This document shows positions 41,565 through 49,729 of a stretch of DNA of 64,000 nucleotides, one piece after another. The notes under the pieces were generated by a model. That model saw only the letters and a program-made list of their open reading frames with translations, did no database searches and was not told where the DNA came from. The stretch lies in NCBI RefSeq assembly GCF_001684965.1, contig NZ_MAYG01000023.1:336017-400016 (forward strand), written 5' to 3'. The stretch comes from Chryseobacterium arthrosphaerae (lineage in GTDB: Bacteria; Bacteroidota; Bacteroidia; Flavobacteriales; Weeksellaceae). The first letter of the stretch is position 1; the number at the start of each line of letters is the position of its first letter. Both the position numbers and the translations under genes were made by a program.

Positions 41565-42119
41565 ATGATGAAAAATAAATTAAAATATATCTTCTTATTA
41601 CCGGTTCTCTGGTTTTTTATTCACTGTGTTTATATCATAGCTGACGGATTGATTGACAGGCAGGGAAAAGCCGATGTAGCTGTAGTTTTGGGAAATAAAG
41701 TGAATGAAGACGGAACCTTATCGGATAGACTGGCAGCCCGGATGGATCAGAGTATTACATTATATACTTCAGGCCGGGTAAAAAAGATTCTCGTAAGCGG
41801 AGGGTTGGGCAAAGAAGGCTATTGGGAAGGAAACAAAATGGAGGAATATCTGGTGAAAAAAAATATTCCAAAAAAAGATATCATTGTAGATAATAATGGA
41901 AATAATACTGAAATGACCGTTAAGAATGCCATCAGAATATGTGATAGTCTGCATTTTAAAAAAGTAATTTCCGTTTCCCAGTATTACCACCAGACAAGAA
42001 TTAAAAAGCTCTTCAAAAAATCTCAATTCCATGCTATTGAAAGTTCAAGCCCGCAATATTTTGAAATAAGAGATTTTTACTCAATTTTCAGAGAGTTTTT
42101 CGCGTACTATTTTGGGTAA
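41565..42119 (+). CDS. YdcF/DUF218 family membrane protein
   Basis: The 184-residue protein has one N-terminal membrane segment (about 5-28) and a DUF218 domain: 'VAVVLGNKVNEDGTLSDRLAARMDQSI', 'ILVSGGLGKEG', 'VKNAIRICDS', 'VISVSQYYHQTRIKKLFKK'. ElyC/SanA/YdcF-type proteins are linked to envelope integrity. An ATG three bases later may also serve as start. A hairpin (about 41510-41549) lies just before it. Why it is here in the T6SS region is unknown. Confidence 0.85.
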   Translation: MMKNKLKYIFLLPVLWFFIHCVYIIADGLIDRQGKADVAVVLGNKVNEDGTLSDRLAARMDQSITLYTSGRVKKILVSGGLGKEGYWEGNKMEEYLVKKNIPKKDIIVDNNGNNTEMTVKNAIRICDSLHFKKVISVSQYYHQTRIKKLFKKSQFHAIESSSPQYFEIRDFYSIFREFFAYYFG

Positions 42120-42340
42120 GAGCTTTCTGATTTTTCAATTTTCAGGATTAAGCTACTCCATATTTTTTCAAACAACAGTTTATTTTTTTTGATTCAGCCA
42201 TCTGTTAAAAGATTGCTAATTTTTATTAAAAATTATTAATATTTCTCTTTGGAGTGGAAAAATATAATAGTATTTGATTTTTTAATTTGTATTTAAGATT
42301 TTGATTTTCAGACTGTTGTATTTGTTTATTAAGTCAAATG
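42120..42340. other. Non-coding gap upstream of the hcp2 control block
   Basis: No gene is seen. The stretch is AT-rich and not related to the other hcp upstream gaps until the conserved block begins at 42341. Confidence 0.5.
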
Positions 42341-42485
42341 TCGTAGAATTACGACAAGAAATCGTAGAACTACTACAATTTCTGAGATTTATAGTGAAAA
42401 GTTTTTTTTAGAAAAAAAGAGCCTCTATATTTGCTATACAATCACCGAATCACAAAATATTATTAACGATTAAAATTTACAAATC
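42341..42485 (+). promoter_or_regulatory. hcp2 upstream control block with two 15-bp repeats
   Basis: The same TCGTAGAATTACGAC (42341-42355) and TCGTAGAACTACTAC (42362-42376) as upstream of hcp1, with the same 21-bp period, a TATATTTG box at 42426-42433 and an identical leader. From 42341 to the start codon it differs from the hcp1 block at only a few positions. Confidence 0.8.
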
Positions 42486-42899
42486 ATGGCAGAAAGAAAT
42501 TCGAGAGGAATCTTAAAATTCAACAACGGCGAAGGACAGAAATTATTAAAAATGAACTACAGCGTATCGAGATCTACAGATGTATCCGGACGTGTAGCAT
42601 CAGATCCTTCCAATGCATTGATCAAAGTTACAGTAGAAGCTACTGAAAAATCAGACATTCTTGAAAGCTTACTGAACGGAAAATATAAGCCTACGGTAGG
42701 AGAAATTGTTTTCAACAAATCTCACGAAGAAGGAACACTGATCACCCTGAAATGGGAAAACGGATATGTGATCCAGCACGAAGTAGATTTCGACGCTATC
42801 GACAGCAACAGTATGCTGATCAGTTTCGTAATCAGTGCAGAAGGAATTGACTATGGAAACTCACGTTTCGATGGTTTATGGCCTTCGGCAGGTAAATAA
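42486..42899 (+). CDS. tssD: T6SS tube protein Hcp/TssD (copy 2)
   Basis: The 137-residue tube protein differs from copies 1 and 3 only by D54E and A134S. At the DNA level it is nearly identical over the whole gene, so the copies have been kept alike by conversion or recent duplication. It precedes vgrG2 by about 200 bp and has its own terminator. Having one hcp in front of each vgrG module suggests that modules spread by duplication. Confidence 0.95.
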   Translation: MAERNSRGILKFNNGEGQKLLKMNYSVSRSTDVSGRVASDPSNALIKVTVEATEKSDILESLLNGKYKPTVGEIVFNKSHEEGTLITLKWENGYVIQHEVDFDAIDSNSMLISFVISAEGIDYGNSRFDGLWPSAGK

Positions 42900-42933
42900 G
42901 CCTATTCATCATCTTAGTAAAAATAAAATTGGT

Positions 42934-42973
42934 ACAGAACAGCGGCTTGCAAGAGTATGCTGTTCTGTTTTTC
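42934..42973 (+). terminator. Terminator after hcp2
   Basis: ACAGAACAGC (42934-42943) pairs with GCTGTTCTGT (42959-42968) over a 15-base loop, followed by T residues. The stem resembles the one after hcp3. Confidence 0.88.
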
Positions 42974-43101
42974 CATGTACAGCGTACCGGGATTTAACCC
43001 AATTAATCATAGAATACTAAGATTTCAGCCTATATTTTTTTGATTCTGTGTGCTGTACTATCAGCAGTTTATTTAATAGTTAATTTTAAACACAAAACGC
43101 T

Positions 43102-45255
43102 ATGTTTCAGGATGACAAAACAATTAAAGTAGAGAACCCGAAGACTACTGTAAAAGGCAGTAAGGAGAAGTTGAAGGATGCAGCCAAAGAAAATATTGCC
43201 CAAAAAACAGATGCAAAATTAAATAAAGCGGGAGATCATATAAAAAATACTGTAAAAACAGAACAACAGGGGGCAGATATGTTCATGAACCAGACTTTTG
43301 TTCCGAACAACCCGTCTATCGTTGAAAATAAAGTGTGGGCCAGGCAGCCTACCTCAAAAATACATAATGCCGAAGCAATCCCACAAAGTATTATCGCCGG
43401 TATCAACCGTGTGGTGAAGCTGGATATCGTGATTGAAGGGCAGATGATTAAGCATTTCAAGCATTTCAAACTGGTGCAGAGTGCGAGCAAACATCATGAA
43501 TTTAATCTGACACTTGCCCATGATACTTTAGGAAGTGCTGAAAATCATAACCTGGAAAATGCTCAGAACTTTTTAGGAAAGAGAATTACAGTGGTCTTCA
43601 AATATAAGGATATTGATAAAGGAGCAGAACGAAACTTTGTAGGAGTTGTGACGGAAGTTGGTTTCAGTCAGGAAAAGGGAAGTCTTGGGAATATCGTTCT
43701 TAAAGGATACAGTCCCACTGTACTTCTGGATGCAGCTCCGCATATTCAGAGCTTTGGAGGAAGCCAGCCGGTCAGCCTGAACAGTATTGCAGATCATGTC
43801 ATCAGAGAAGGCCTTGGACAAAATAAATTTGACTTCAGGGTAGATGCCCAGTATGGCAATGTTTCCTATAGCTCACAATACGAAGAAACCCATTATAACT
43901 ACCTTGCCAGAATGGCGGAAGCTTACGGTGAGCAGTTTTACTATGACGGTGAAGTGCTGCATTTCGGAAAACTTCCCCCTCAGGAGAAACCTGTAAAACT
44001 TACTTATGGAAGCACCGTAAGTGATATTGCCATTAAAATGAGAGCACAGCATGTAAGCCCGACTTTTTATGGCTATAACAGCAGCAAAAATGAAAAGCTT
44101 ACTGCCGGAAGTTCGAAAATAAACCATACCTCTGATATTGCCAGAAGGGCCTATGAAATCTCAGAAAAAACCTTTACTACACCTTCTTTGAGAGTTGCTC
44201 CCATCAAAGCTTCATCTTTTATGGATATCGATGCTTCTCAGAAAGGAACCGCAGGAAGTAAGGCCTCAGAAGTTTTTATCACTTCAGGAACTACAACAGT
44301 ACCTTTCCTCTATCCTGGATGTACCGCTGATATTGAAATGCGTAAGGCAGACAGTAGTGATACATCTTACTTTACCAAATTGATGATTCTGGAAGTTACC
44401 CATGAAGTAGATGCAAGAGGATATTATGACGGTCAGTTTGAAGCAATTGCCGCCGATACAGGTTTTATCCCACGGCCGGAATTCGAAACCCCAAGAGCAG
44501 AAGCCCAGTTTGCCAAAGTAATTTCCAATACGGATCCTTTAAACCAGGGAAGAGTTCAGGTCCAGTTTGATTGGCAGAACGGCCCTGATATCTCAGAATT
44601 TATCCGTGTCATGTCACCTGATGCCGGAAGCAGTGATAAAGTCAATAAGAACCGTGGCTTCATGTCTGTACCGGAAGTAGGAGACCAGGTGATCGTCAAC
44701 TTCGTACACCAGCATCCTGACCGCCCGTTTGTGATGGGGGGAATGTACCATGGAGGTATCGGAGGCGGTGGTGGTGCCGGAAATAATATTATGAGCTTAA
44801 GCAGTAAAAGCGGAAATATTATCCAGTTTCATGACGGATGCGGAATTGAGATTAAAGACCGAAGCGGAAATCATGTTACTTTGAGCGGAACAGGAAATAT
44901 AGATACAAAAGTAAGTAACAACAGCAAAGAAGAGATCGGAAACGACAGTACAGTAAAAATTGGAAATAAAAGTACTGTTAATGTCACTTCAAAAAGTACC
45001 CATACTGTGGGAGAAGAGCAAAGTGTTCTTACAATGGGGAGTGATGGAGTTATTGATCTGAGTGGGAAAACTTCCGTTAAGATAAAAGTATCTGATACCA
45101 GTTATATTGAAATTACCAGTACCAAAATCATTATTGAAAGTGATATCATTGAAATAAAAGGAAAAACTTCCTCTACAATTACAGGAAGTGGAAGTGCAAA
45201 AGCTGTTTTTAATGGAAAAACTGTTGTCGAAGGAAAGCCTGTAGAAATAAATTAA
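43102..45255 (+). CDS. vgrG: T6SS spike protein VgrG/TssI (copy 2)
   Basis: The 717-residue protein has the same gp27/gp5 core as copy 1 ('ERNFVGVVTEVGFSQEKGSLGNIVLKGYSP', 'EVGDQVIVNFVHQHPDRPFVMGGMYHGG'). It has an extra Lys-rich N-terminal stretch of about 72 residues ('KTTVKGSKEKLKDAAKENIAQKTDAKL') and a different C-terminal beta-spike ('KVSNNSKEEIGNDSTVKIGNKSTVNV', ending 'VVEGKPVEIN'). The tip likely selects the cargo coded just downstream: a LysM protein starts 4 bp on. Confidence 0.95.
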   Translation: MFQDDKTIKVENPKTTVKGSKEKLKDAAKENIAQKTDAKLNKAGDHIKNTVKTEQQGADMFMNQTFVPNNPSIVENKVWARQPTSKIHNAEAIPQSIIAGINRVVKLDIVIEGQMIKHFKHFKLVQSASKHHEFNLTLAHDTLGSAENHNLENAQNFLGKRITVVFKYKDIDKGAERNFVGVVTEVGFSQEKGSLGNIVLKGYSPTVLLDAAPHIQSFGGSQPVSLNSIADHVIREGLGQNKFDFRVDAQYGNVSYSSQYEETHYNYLARMAEAYGEQFYYDGEVLHFGKLPPQEKPVKLTYGSTVSDIAIKMRAQHVSPTFYGYNSSKNEKLTAGSSKINHTSDIARRAYEISEKTFTTPSLRVAPIKASSFMDIDASQKGTAGSKASEVFITSGTTTVPFLYPGCTADIEMRKADSSDTSYFTKLMILEVTHEVDARGYYDGQFEAIAADTGFIPRPEFETPRAEAQFAKVISNTDPLNQGRVQVQFDWQNGPDISEFIRVMSPDAGSSDKVNKNRGFMSVPEVGDQVIVNFVHQHPDRPFVMGGMYHGGIGGGGGAGNNIMSLSSKSGNIIQFHDGCGIEIKDRSGNHVTLSGTGNIDTKVSNNSKEEIGNDSTVKIGNKSTVNVTSKSTHTVGEEQSVLTMGSDGVIDLSGKTSVKIKVSDTSYIEITSTKIIIESDIIEIKGKTSSTITGSGSAKAVFNGKTVVEGKPVEIN

Positions 45256-45259
45256 TGAT

Positions 45260-46315
45260 ATGGAGATTATTAGATATGATATAAAAAAAGGAGATACTTT
45301 AGAATCAATAGCAAATGATCATGACTTATCAGTTAAAGAGCTTATAAACTTCCATAATGATAATTGCGGTCTGACAAGCATGATTATTGGAAAAGAAATT
45401 CCGATACAGTTAAATTTTTTATTATTAGAAAAAAATAGGGAAAAAAGGATTGTAAATATTAATGATGAATATGAAGATACAGCAAGGTACAGATGCGAGC
45501 AAACTGTTATTACAAAACTTAATGGAATACCTACCAATACAGCTGATACAAAAAGAGAATATATTGTAAAAAAAAGAAAGATCAATAACATACCTGTTGT
45601 AGAAGTCAGTATAACGGATCAGATAGTAGTAATGAATCCTAACCAGTATCAGGATGCTGTTTTATTAGTGGCAGATCTGGATCGTATAAAATGTAATGGT
45701 GTTATTTTGGAAATCAATATTCAATCCGGTAATATTGAAAAGATTATTAATCATGATGATATCATAAAACATTGGCAGAAACATAAACATAAGCTTGAAG
45801 AAGGCTATTCATTTGTAAGAAACCCTAAAGCAGCCGAGGCGATCAGATCTTTTATAAATATGGCCGAAAAACAAATTATAAATCAAGAAACTCTGATTGA
45901 AGATCTAAAAACGAAAATGTTTTTTGATGCTTTTTTTGATAAGCATTTAGTGAATGCAGAGGATAAACTGGAGCCCTATAAAAGAAAGTTTTATTCTCAA
46001 CTTTTTTTGGGAGAAATCATAGATTTGCATATTAAGCAGGATTTATTACGAGAAACTGAATCTAAAATTCTTATTAGAAAAGTGAGCTCAATTGGTAAAG
46101 AAATTCAGCACTCAGACCGGATTCAGAAACAGTATGAAGAAAAATATAAACCTGTAATACATTACAGATTTTCTGAGTATAATATCAGTTACAGGGAAAG
46201 GGTTGTCTATGATGAAGAACAGGAGTGGCTTGAGCACGCTGATATTACTGTTATCGAAGAGGTTAAAAACAATGTACAACTTTTGGTTAATTATAAATTA
46301 CAAAAAATTGAATAA
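45260..46315 (+). CDS. LysM-domain protein of the vgrG2 cassette
   Basis: The 351-residue protein has no signal peptide and opens with a LysM module (about 4-51, 'YDIKKGDTLESIANDHDLSVKELINFHND'). The rest is charged and helical with no known domain. A cytosolic LysM protein next to VgrG is common in Bacteroidota T6SS cassettes, where it may act as an adaptor or chaperone that joins cargo to the spike. Its stop overlaps the next start by one base (TAATG), so it is made together with the putative effector. The segment is AT-rich. Confidence 0.72.
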   Translation: MEIIRYDIKKGDTLESIANDHDLSVKELINFHNDNCGLTSMIIGKEIPIQLNFLLLEKNREKRIVNINDEYEDTARYRCEQTVITKLNGIPTNTADTKREYIVKKRKINNIPVVEVSITDQIVVMNPNQYQDAVLLVADLDRIKCNGVILEINIQSGNIEKIINHDDIIKHWQKHKHKLEEGYSFVRNPKAAEAIRSFINMAEKQIINQETLIEDLKTKMFFDAFFDKHLVNAEDKLEPYKRKFYSQLFLGEIIDLHIKQDLLRETESKILIRKVSSIGKEIQHSDRIQKQYEEKYKPVIHYRFSEYNISYRERVVYDEEQEWLEHADITVIEEVKNNVQLLVNYKLQKIE

Positions 46316-47439
46316 TGGCAGATTCCTATATCATTCAAAGTGTAAATGTAGTTTGTACTAATATGCAGGTTCCTGGTCCACTTAAAATAGGGGTTTCCAG
46401 AAGTGAACCTAGTGTTTATAATACAAATAAGGCTCATTATTTTTTGACTGTTGATGACAAAAAAATAAGTGAAACTTTTAAATGTAAAATGGCAGCTAAA
46501 AAATGGGGTGGGCTTGCAATGCTATGTGCAGGTTTAGCAATAGGAGGCGCAATACTTCTTTGTGTTGCAACAGGAGGTCTTGCCGCACCTGCATTACTCG
46601 CAGTTGCTGTTGCAGCTACCTCTACAGCTGGTGTTGTAATTGGCGCAGTTGGTACTGTGGGGGCTCTGGCTTATGGATTTTACAGAGAGGCTCATGATTG
46701 TGATGCAACATTGGAATCAAAATGGGAGAACTTCCATACTAATGTAATGTTTGAGAAAAAAAACGCATTATTGAACAGTTCTTTCATGGCTTGCAGTGTT
46801 GGAGGTAAGATAACGCTTATTGTAGATGATGCTATTGCCAATGAGGCAGCAACATTTATCAGTAATAATAATGCGAAAGAAATTACAGCACAGGCACTCA
46901 GCAAATTTGGTGCGGGATTGATTGGCGGTTTAACAGGAGGAGCAAATATCCCGGGAATGTTGATCGCTATAGGATGTGATATAAAATTTGAGGATGGAGA
47001 AAACTCTACTTATGATATGGAGAAATTTCAATCCGAAGCTGTTGAAACTGGAATTGAAGAAGGGATCGGATTAGGTGCTGATGCCGTTGAAGAAGGTAGT
47101 GAAATGTATAAAATAACCCAGCATAACCAGGCTGTAACCCGTGAAATGACCCAATATAGTACAGATGCTATTAATGCAGGTATTGCAGGTGATGCTTCCC
47201 GTCAGGCAAGTCGTGAACTGGCTGCAGACATTGCTTCCCGTTCTTTTTTAGATTATAATTGGAAAGACGCTCTGAAGGGAGTAGGACTTGGTTTGGGAGG
47301 TGCTGTGGTAGGTTTTGCATTAGAGCAGTCGGTGAATGTGTATGAGAATAGTCTGCAGTCTGAGGCAATGCTAAAACAAAGAGAAATGGATAAAGCAGAT
47401 AATAAAAACAATATTGGAGTTATTGCACATAGAAAATAA
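46315..47439 (+). CDS. Putative T6SS effector: PAAR-like (DUF4280-type) N-terminus with glycine-zipper membrane segments
   Basis: The 374-residue protein has an N-terminal half resembling DUF4280 PAAR-like tip proteins ('MADSYIIQSVNVVCTNMQVPGPLKIG', then 'SSFMACSVGGKITLIVDD'). Between these pieces lies a long hydrophobic, Gly/Ala-rich segment (about 64-119, 'GGLAMLCAGLAIGGAILL...AAPALLAVAVAA'). The C-terminal half has two more glycine-zipper-like stretches ('FGAGLIGGLTGGANIPGM', 'GVGLGLGGAVVGFALE'). This suggests a pore-forming or membrane-inserting cargo carried on VgrG2. It is coupled to the LysM gene and followed 6 bp later by a membrane-anchored candidate immunity gene. Toxic activity is an inference. 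Confidence 0.65.
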   Translation: MADSYIIQSVNVVCTNMQVPGPLKIGVSRSEPSVYNTNKAHYFLTVDDKKISETFKCKMAAKKWGGLAMLCAGLAIGGAILLCVATGGLAAPALLAVAVAATSTAGVVIGAVGTVGALAYGFYREAHDCDATLESKWENFHTNVMFEKKNALLNSSFMACSVGGKITLIVDDAIANEAATFISNNNAKEITAQALSKFGAGLIGGLTGGANIPGMLIAIGCDIKFEDGENSTYDMEKFQSEAVETGIEEGIGLGADAVEEGSEMYKITQHNQAVTREMTQYSTDAINAGIAGDASRQASRELAADIASRSFLDYNWKDALKGVGLGLGGAVVGFALEQSVNVYENSLQSEAMLKQREMDKADNKNNIGVIAHRK

Positions 47440-47445
47440 TATTTT

Positions 47446-48009
47446 ATGAAAAAAATGGGTTTCGTAATTGGTCTATTGATAGGTATACCTTTATTTATAA
47501 TTCTTATTAATTTCTTGTTTTTCAGAGGAAATGATCCTTCAGAAAATGAAATAAACAGTTATATATCACACTCAAAAAAAGAAATGATCATCTTACCACA
47601 AAATGCTAAAACCGAGAATAAACAATATATTGCTGGCTTAAGCAGACGAGGCCGCCCATCTGCTTTTTTAAAGAAATATTATTTTTATGACAGCCGGCAT
47701 AAAAAGTTTTTTGCTCTATTGATTTTTGATGGCTTTGACAAAAAATCTAATGATAGATGGTGGGTATTAGGAGATAATGAAGAAGGGGATAAAATCTCTG
47801 TGCAAATCAACCAAGATCAGCTTAATGATCCCAAATATGGTACTGAAAACAATCCTGTCCCTGTATTTCCAAGAGATATACACAATTTGAAGGGAGGTTT
47901 TACATCAGATCCTTTTCATGTTTCGGATCCTTTGAATTTTATATTTGTAGAGCAATATTTGAAATTTTTTATGCCCAAAGATGAGTTTGCAAAAATGTTT
48001 AAACAATGA
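47446..48009 (+). CDS. Membrane-anchored candidate immunity protein
   Basis: The 187-residue product has one N-terminal membrane helix (about 6-26, 'FVIGLLIGIPLFIILINFLF') and a soluble domain of about 155 residues, with 'WWVLGDNEEGDKISVQI' and 'VPVFPRDIHNLKGGF'. No family is recognised. It starts 6 bp after the putative pore-forming effector; inner-membrane location fits immunity to such a toxin. A shorter related start sequence follows it at 48019. Confidence 0.65.
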   Translation: MKKMGFVIGLLIGIPLFIILINFLFFRGNDPSENEINSYISHSKKEMIILPQNAKTENKQYIAGLSRRGRPSAFLKKYYFYDSRHKKFFALLIFDGFDKKSNDRWWVLGDNEEGDKISVQINQDQLNDPKYGTENNPVPVFPRDIHNLKGGFTSDPFHVSDPLNFIFVEQYLKFFMPKDEFAKMFKQ

Positions 48010-48018
48010 TTTAGTTTA

Positions 48019-48090
48019 ATGAAAAAAAGGGTTATAGCTGGCTTATTAATCGGTATTTTACTCAAATCAAATAAATATATTATAACCTAA
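48019..48090 (+). pseudogene. Truncated paralogue of the immunity gene start, ended by in-frame TAA
   Basis: This short frame opens MKKRVIAGLLIGILL, which resembles the N-terminus of the preceding gene (MKKMGFVIGLLIGIPL), and stops at TAA 48088-48090. The following frame, 48091-48792, is in the same phase, so one gene was probably interrupted here. Confidence 0.55.
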
Positions 48091-48147
48091 GTTATTAATA
48101 CTGTATTTATTCCTAATACTACGCACTATATAAGAAATAGTATATAC

Positions 48148-48792
48148 TTGGATCAAGCAGGTGAGCAAACTCTTCTGTATTTTTTATTTAATAGCATCAG
48201 CTTTGGAAGCGAAGCAGGAATAGCTTTATTTTTGGGGAATATTATGTATAGAATGAAAAAAAGAAAAGAGTTCATCTTCAAAAATGTTTTGCCCTTTCAC
48301 ATGATCTGGACAATATTCATCATCATCCCGTCCCTGGCTTTTTACGGAGCGTTATATTACTTTTTATTACATGGAGATTTCAATTTATCTTTTATAATCC
48401 TCTTTGCATTGCTGTACTTTGGAACCTGTTATGTACTATTGAAAGCACTTTCTGTAGAAGTTGCTATAGGATTTGATGAGCACTATCTTTATCTGAGAAA
48501 AGGAAAAAGGCTTCAGAAGTATGCTAAAGCTGATATTACAGGATTGTATGCCCATGATTATGAAACAGAAACACCGGAGCTGAAAAGCTCAAAAATCTAC
48601 TTTACTTTCTCTCTGAAAAATAAGAAGAGTATCCATTTATATGACGTGGAGTATAAAAATCAATTTGAAGAAGAAAAAGGAGCCAAATTGAAAGAGTTTT
48701 TGAAAGAAATTCAGAGTGAACTGAAGTTTTCAAAGAGAGAAAGGAAAAATAATTATCAGAATATTTATTGGTACTCCGGTGATCAGCTTTAA
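48148..48792 (+). CDS. Hypothetical membrane protein with non-ATG start (possibly the 3' part of a broken gene)
   Basis: The 214-residue reading starts at TTG 48148; the first ATG in frame is at 48243. The phase is open back to the TAA at 48088, in frame with the short piece at 48019. Two or three membrane segments (about 15-30, 51-72, 80-99) precede a cytosolic domain ('SVEVAIGFDEHYLYLRKGKRLQKYAKADITGLYAHDYE', PH-like in appearance). It may be a decayed immunity gene or a gene expressed from a rare start. Family not recognised. Confidence 0.55.
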   Translation: MDQAGEQTLLYFLFNSISFGSEAGIALFLGNIMYRMKKRKEFIFKNVLPFHMIWTIFIIIPSLAFYGALYYFLLHGDFNLSFIILFALLYFGTCYVLLKALSVEVAIGFDEHYLYLRKGKRLQKYAKADITGLYAHDYETETPELKSSKIYFTFSLKNKKSIHLYDVEYKNQFEEEKGAKLKEFLKEIQSELKFSKRERKNNYQNIYWYSGDQL

Positions 48793-48957
48793 ACATCATT
48801 TGGAAGTCCCATCCTGTTCAGTTTAAAATCCAATAATAAGAGCTTTTTACTGCGCATATCTCTCCTGATGGTGGAATAATAGAGGTTCTGTTTCTGTTTT
48901 TAAATTGTTGTTAAATCGTTTATTATTAATTGTTTATATTTTGTTTTAAGTCCGGTG
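48793..48957. other. Non-coding gap upstream of the hcp3 control block
   Basis: No gene is seen. The stretch is AT-rich. Confidence 0.5.
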
Positions 48958-49101
48958 TCGTAGAATTACGACAAGAAATCGTAGAACTACTACAATTTTT
49001 CAGATTTCATGTCAAAAGCTTTTTTATCAGGATCAACCGTTTTATATTTGCTATATAATTATTGAACAACAAAATATTATTAACGATTAAAATTTACAAT
49101 C
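48958..49101 (+). promoter_or_regulatory. hcp3 upstream control block with two 15-bp repeats
   Basis: TCGTAGAATTACGAC (48958-48972) and TCGTAGAACTACTAC (48979-48993) are identical to those upstream of hcp1 and hcp2. The stretch between them and the TATATTTG box (49043-49050) has diverged, while the leader is again conserved. Conservation of just these two parts suggests both are functional. Confidence 0.82.
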
Positions 49102-49515
49102 ATGGCAGAAAGAAACTCAAGAGGAATCTTAAAATTCAACAACGGCGAAGGACAGAAATTATTAAAAATGAACTACAGCGTATCGAGATCTACAGACGTA
49201 TCCGGACGTGTAGCATCAGATCCTTCCAATGCATTGATCAAAGTTACAGTAGAAGCTACTGACAAATCAGACATCCTTGAAAGCTTACTGAACGGAAAAT
49301 ATAAGCCTACAGTAGGAGAAATCGTTTTCAACAAATCTCACGAAGAAGGAACACTGATCACCCTGAAATGGGAAAACGGATATGTGATTCAGCACGAAGT
49401 AGACTTCGACGCTATCGACAGCAACAGTATGCTGATCAGCTTCGTAATCAGTGCAGAAGGAATTGATTATGGAAACTCACGTTTCGATGGTTTATGGCCT
49501 GCAGCTGGTAAATAA
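49102..49515 (+). CDS. tssD: T6SS tube protein Hcp/TssD (copy 3)
   Basis: The 137-residue protein is identical to copy 1. A clear terminator follows, and no vgrG is next to it; polA comes next. It is thus a stand-alone hcp, or the left edge of a lost module. The leader lacks one A compared with the other two copies. Confidence 0.95.
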   Translation: MAERNSRGILKFNNGEGQKLLKMNYSVSRSTDVSGRVASDPSNALIKVTVEATDKSDILESLLNGKYKPTVGEIVFNKSHEEGTLITLKWENGYVIQHEVDFDAIDSNSMLISFVISAEGIDYGNSRFDGLWPAAGK

Positions 49516-49541
49516 ACTATTTACACTTAAAAAAACTACCG

Positions 49542-49576
49542 GAACAGTATGCTCACAGAGTATACTGTTCTTTTTT
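49542..49576 (+). terminator. Terminator after hcp3
   Basis: GAACAGTAT (49542-49550) pairs with ATACTGTTC (49562-49570) over an 11-base loop and a T run follows. Confidence 0.92.
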
Positions 49577-49706
49577 ATAATAATCTCCCAATATTGCCTC
49601 CCGATACCGAGGATATCCCGCAATCAATCTCCCGTACGCCGTGACTCCTCATACTTTCGCCGTTCCGAATCCCCTCCAAAACTAGCAACTTATCTTCCTA
49701 TTTTCT

Positions 49707-49714
49707 TATATTTG
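49707..49714 (+). promoter_or_regulatory. -10 box of polA
   Basis: TATATTTG matches TAnnTTTG exactly and lies 15 bp before the polA start, giving a very short leader. A -33 box is not evident. Confidence 0.5.
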
Positions 49715-49729
49715 TTCATTATAGATAAT

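Noticed and set aside
49451..49729. Extended N-terminus of polA by 93 codons
   Set aside because: The extension overlaps the 3' end of hcp3 and runs through its terminator and the polA promoter; the real start MDATQDKRLF has the family N-terminus.
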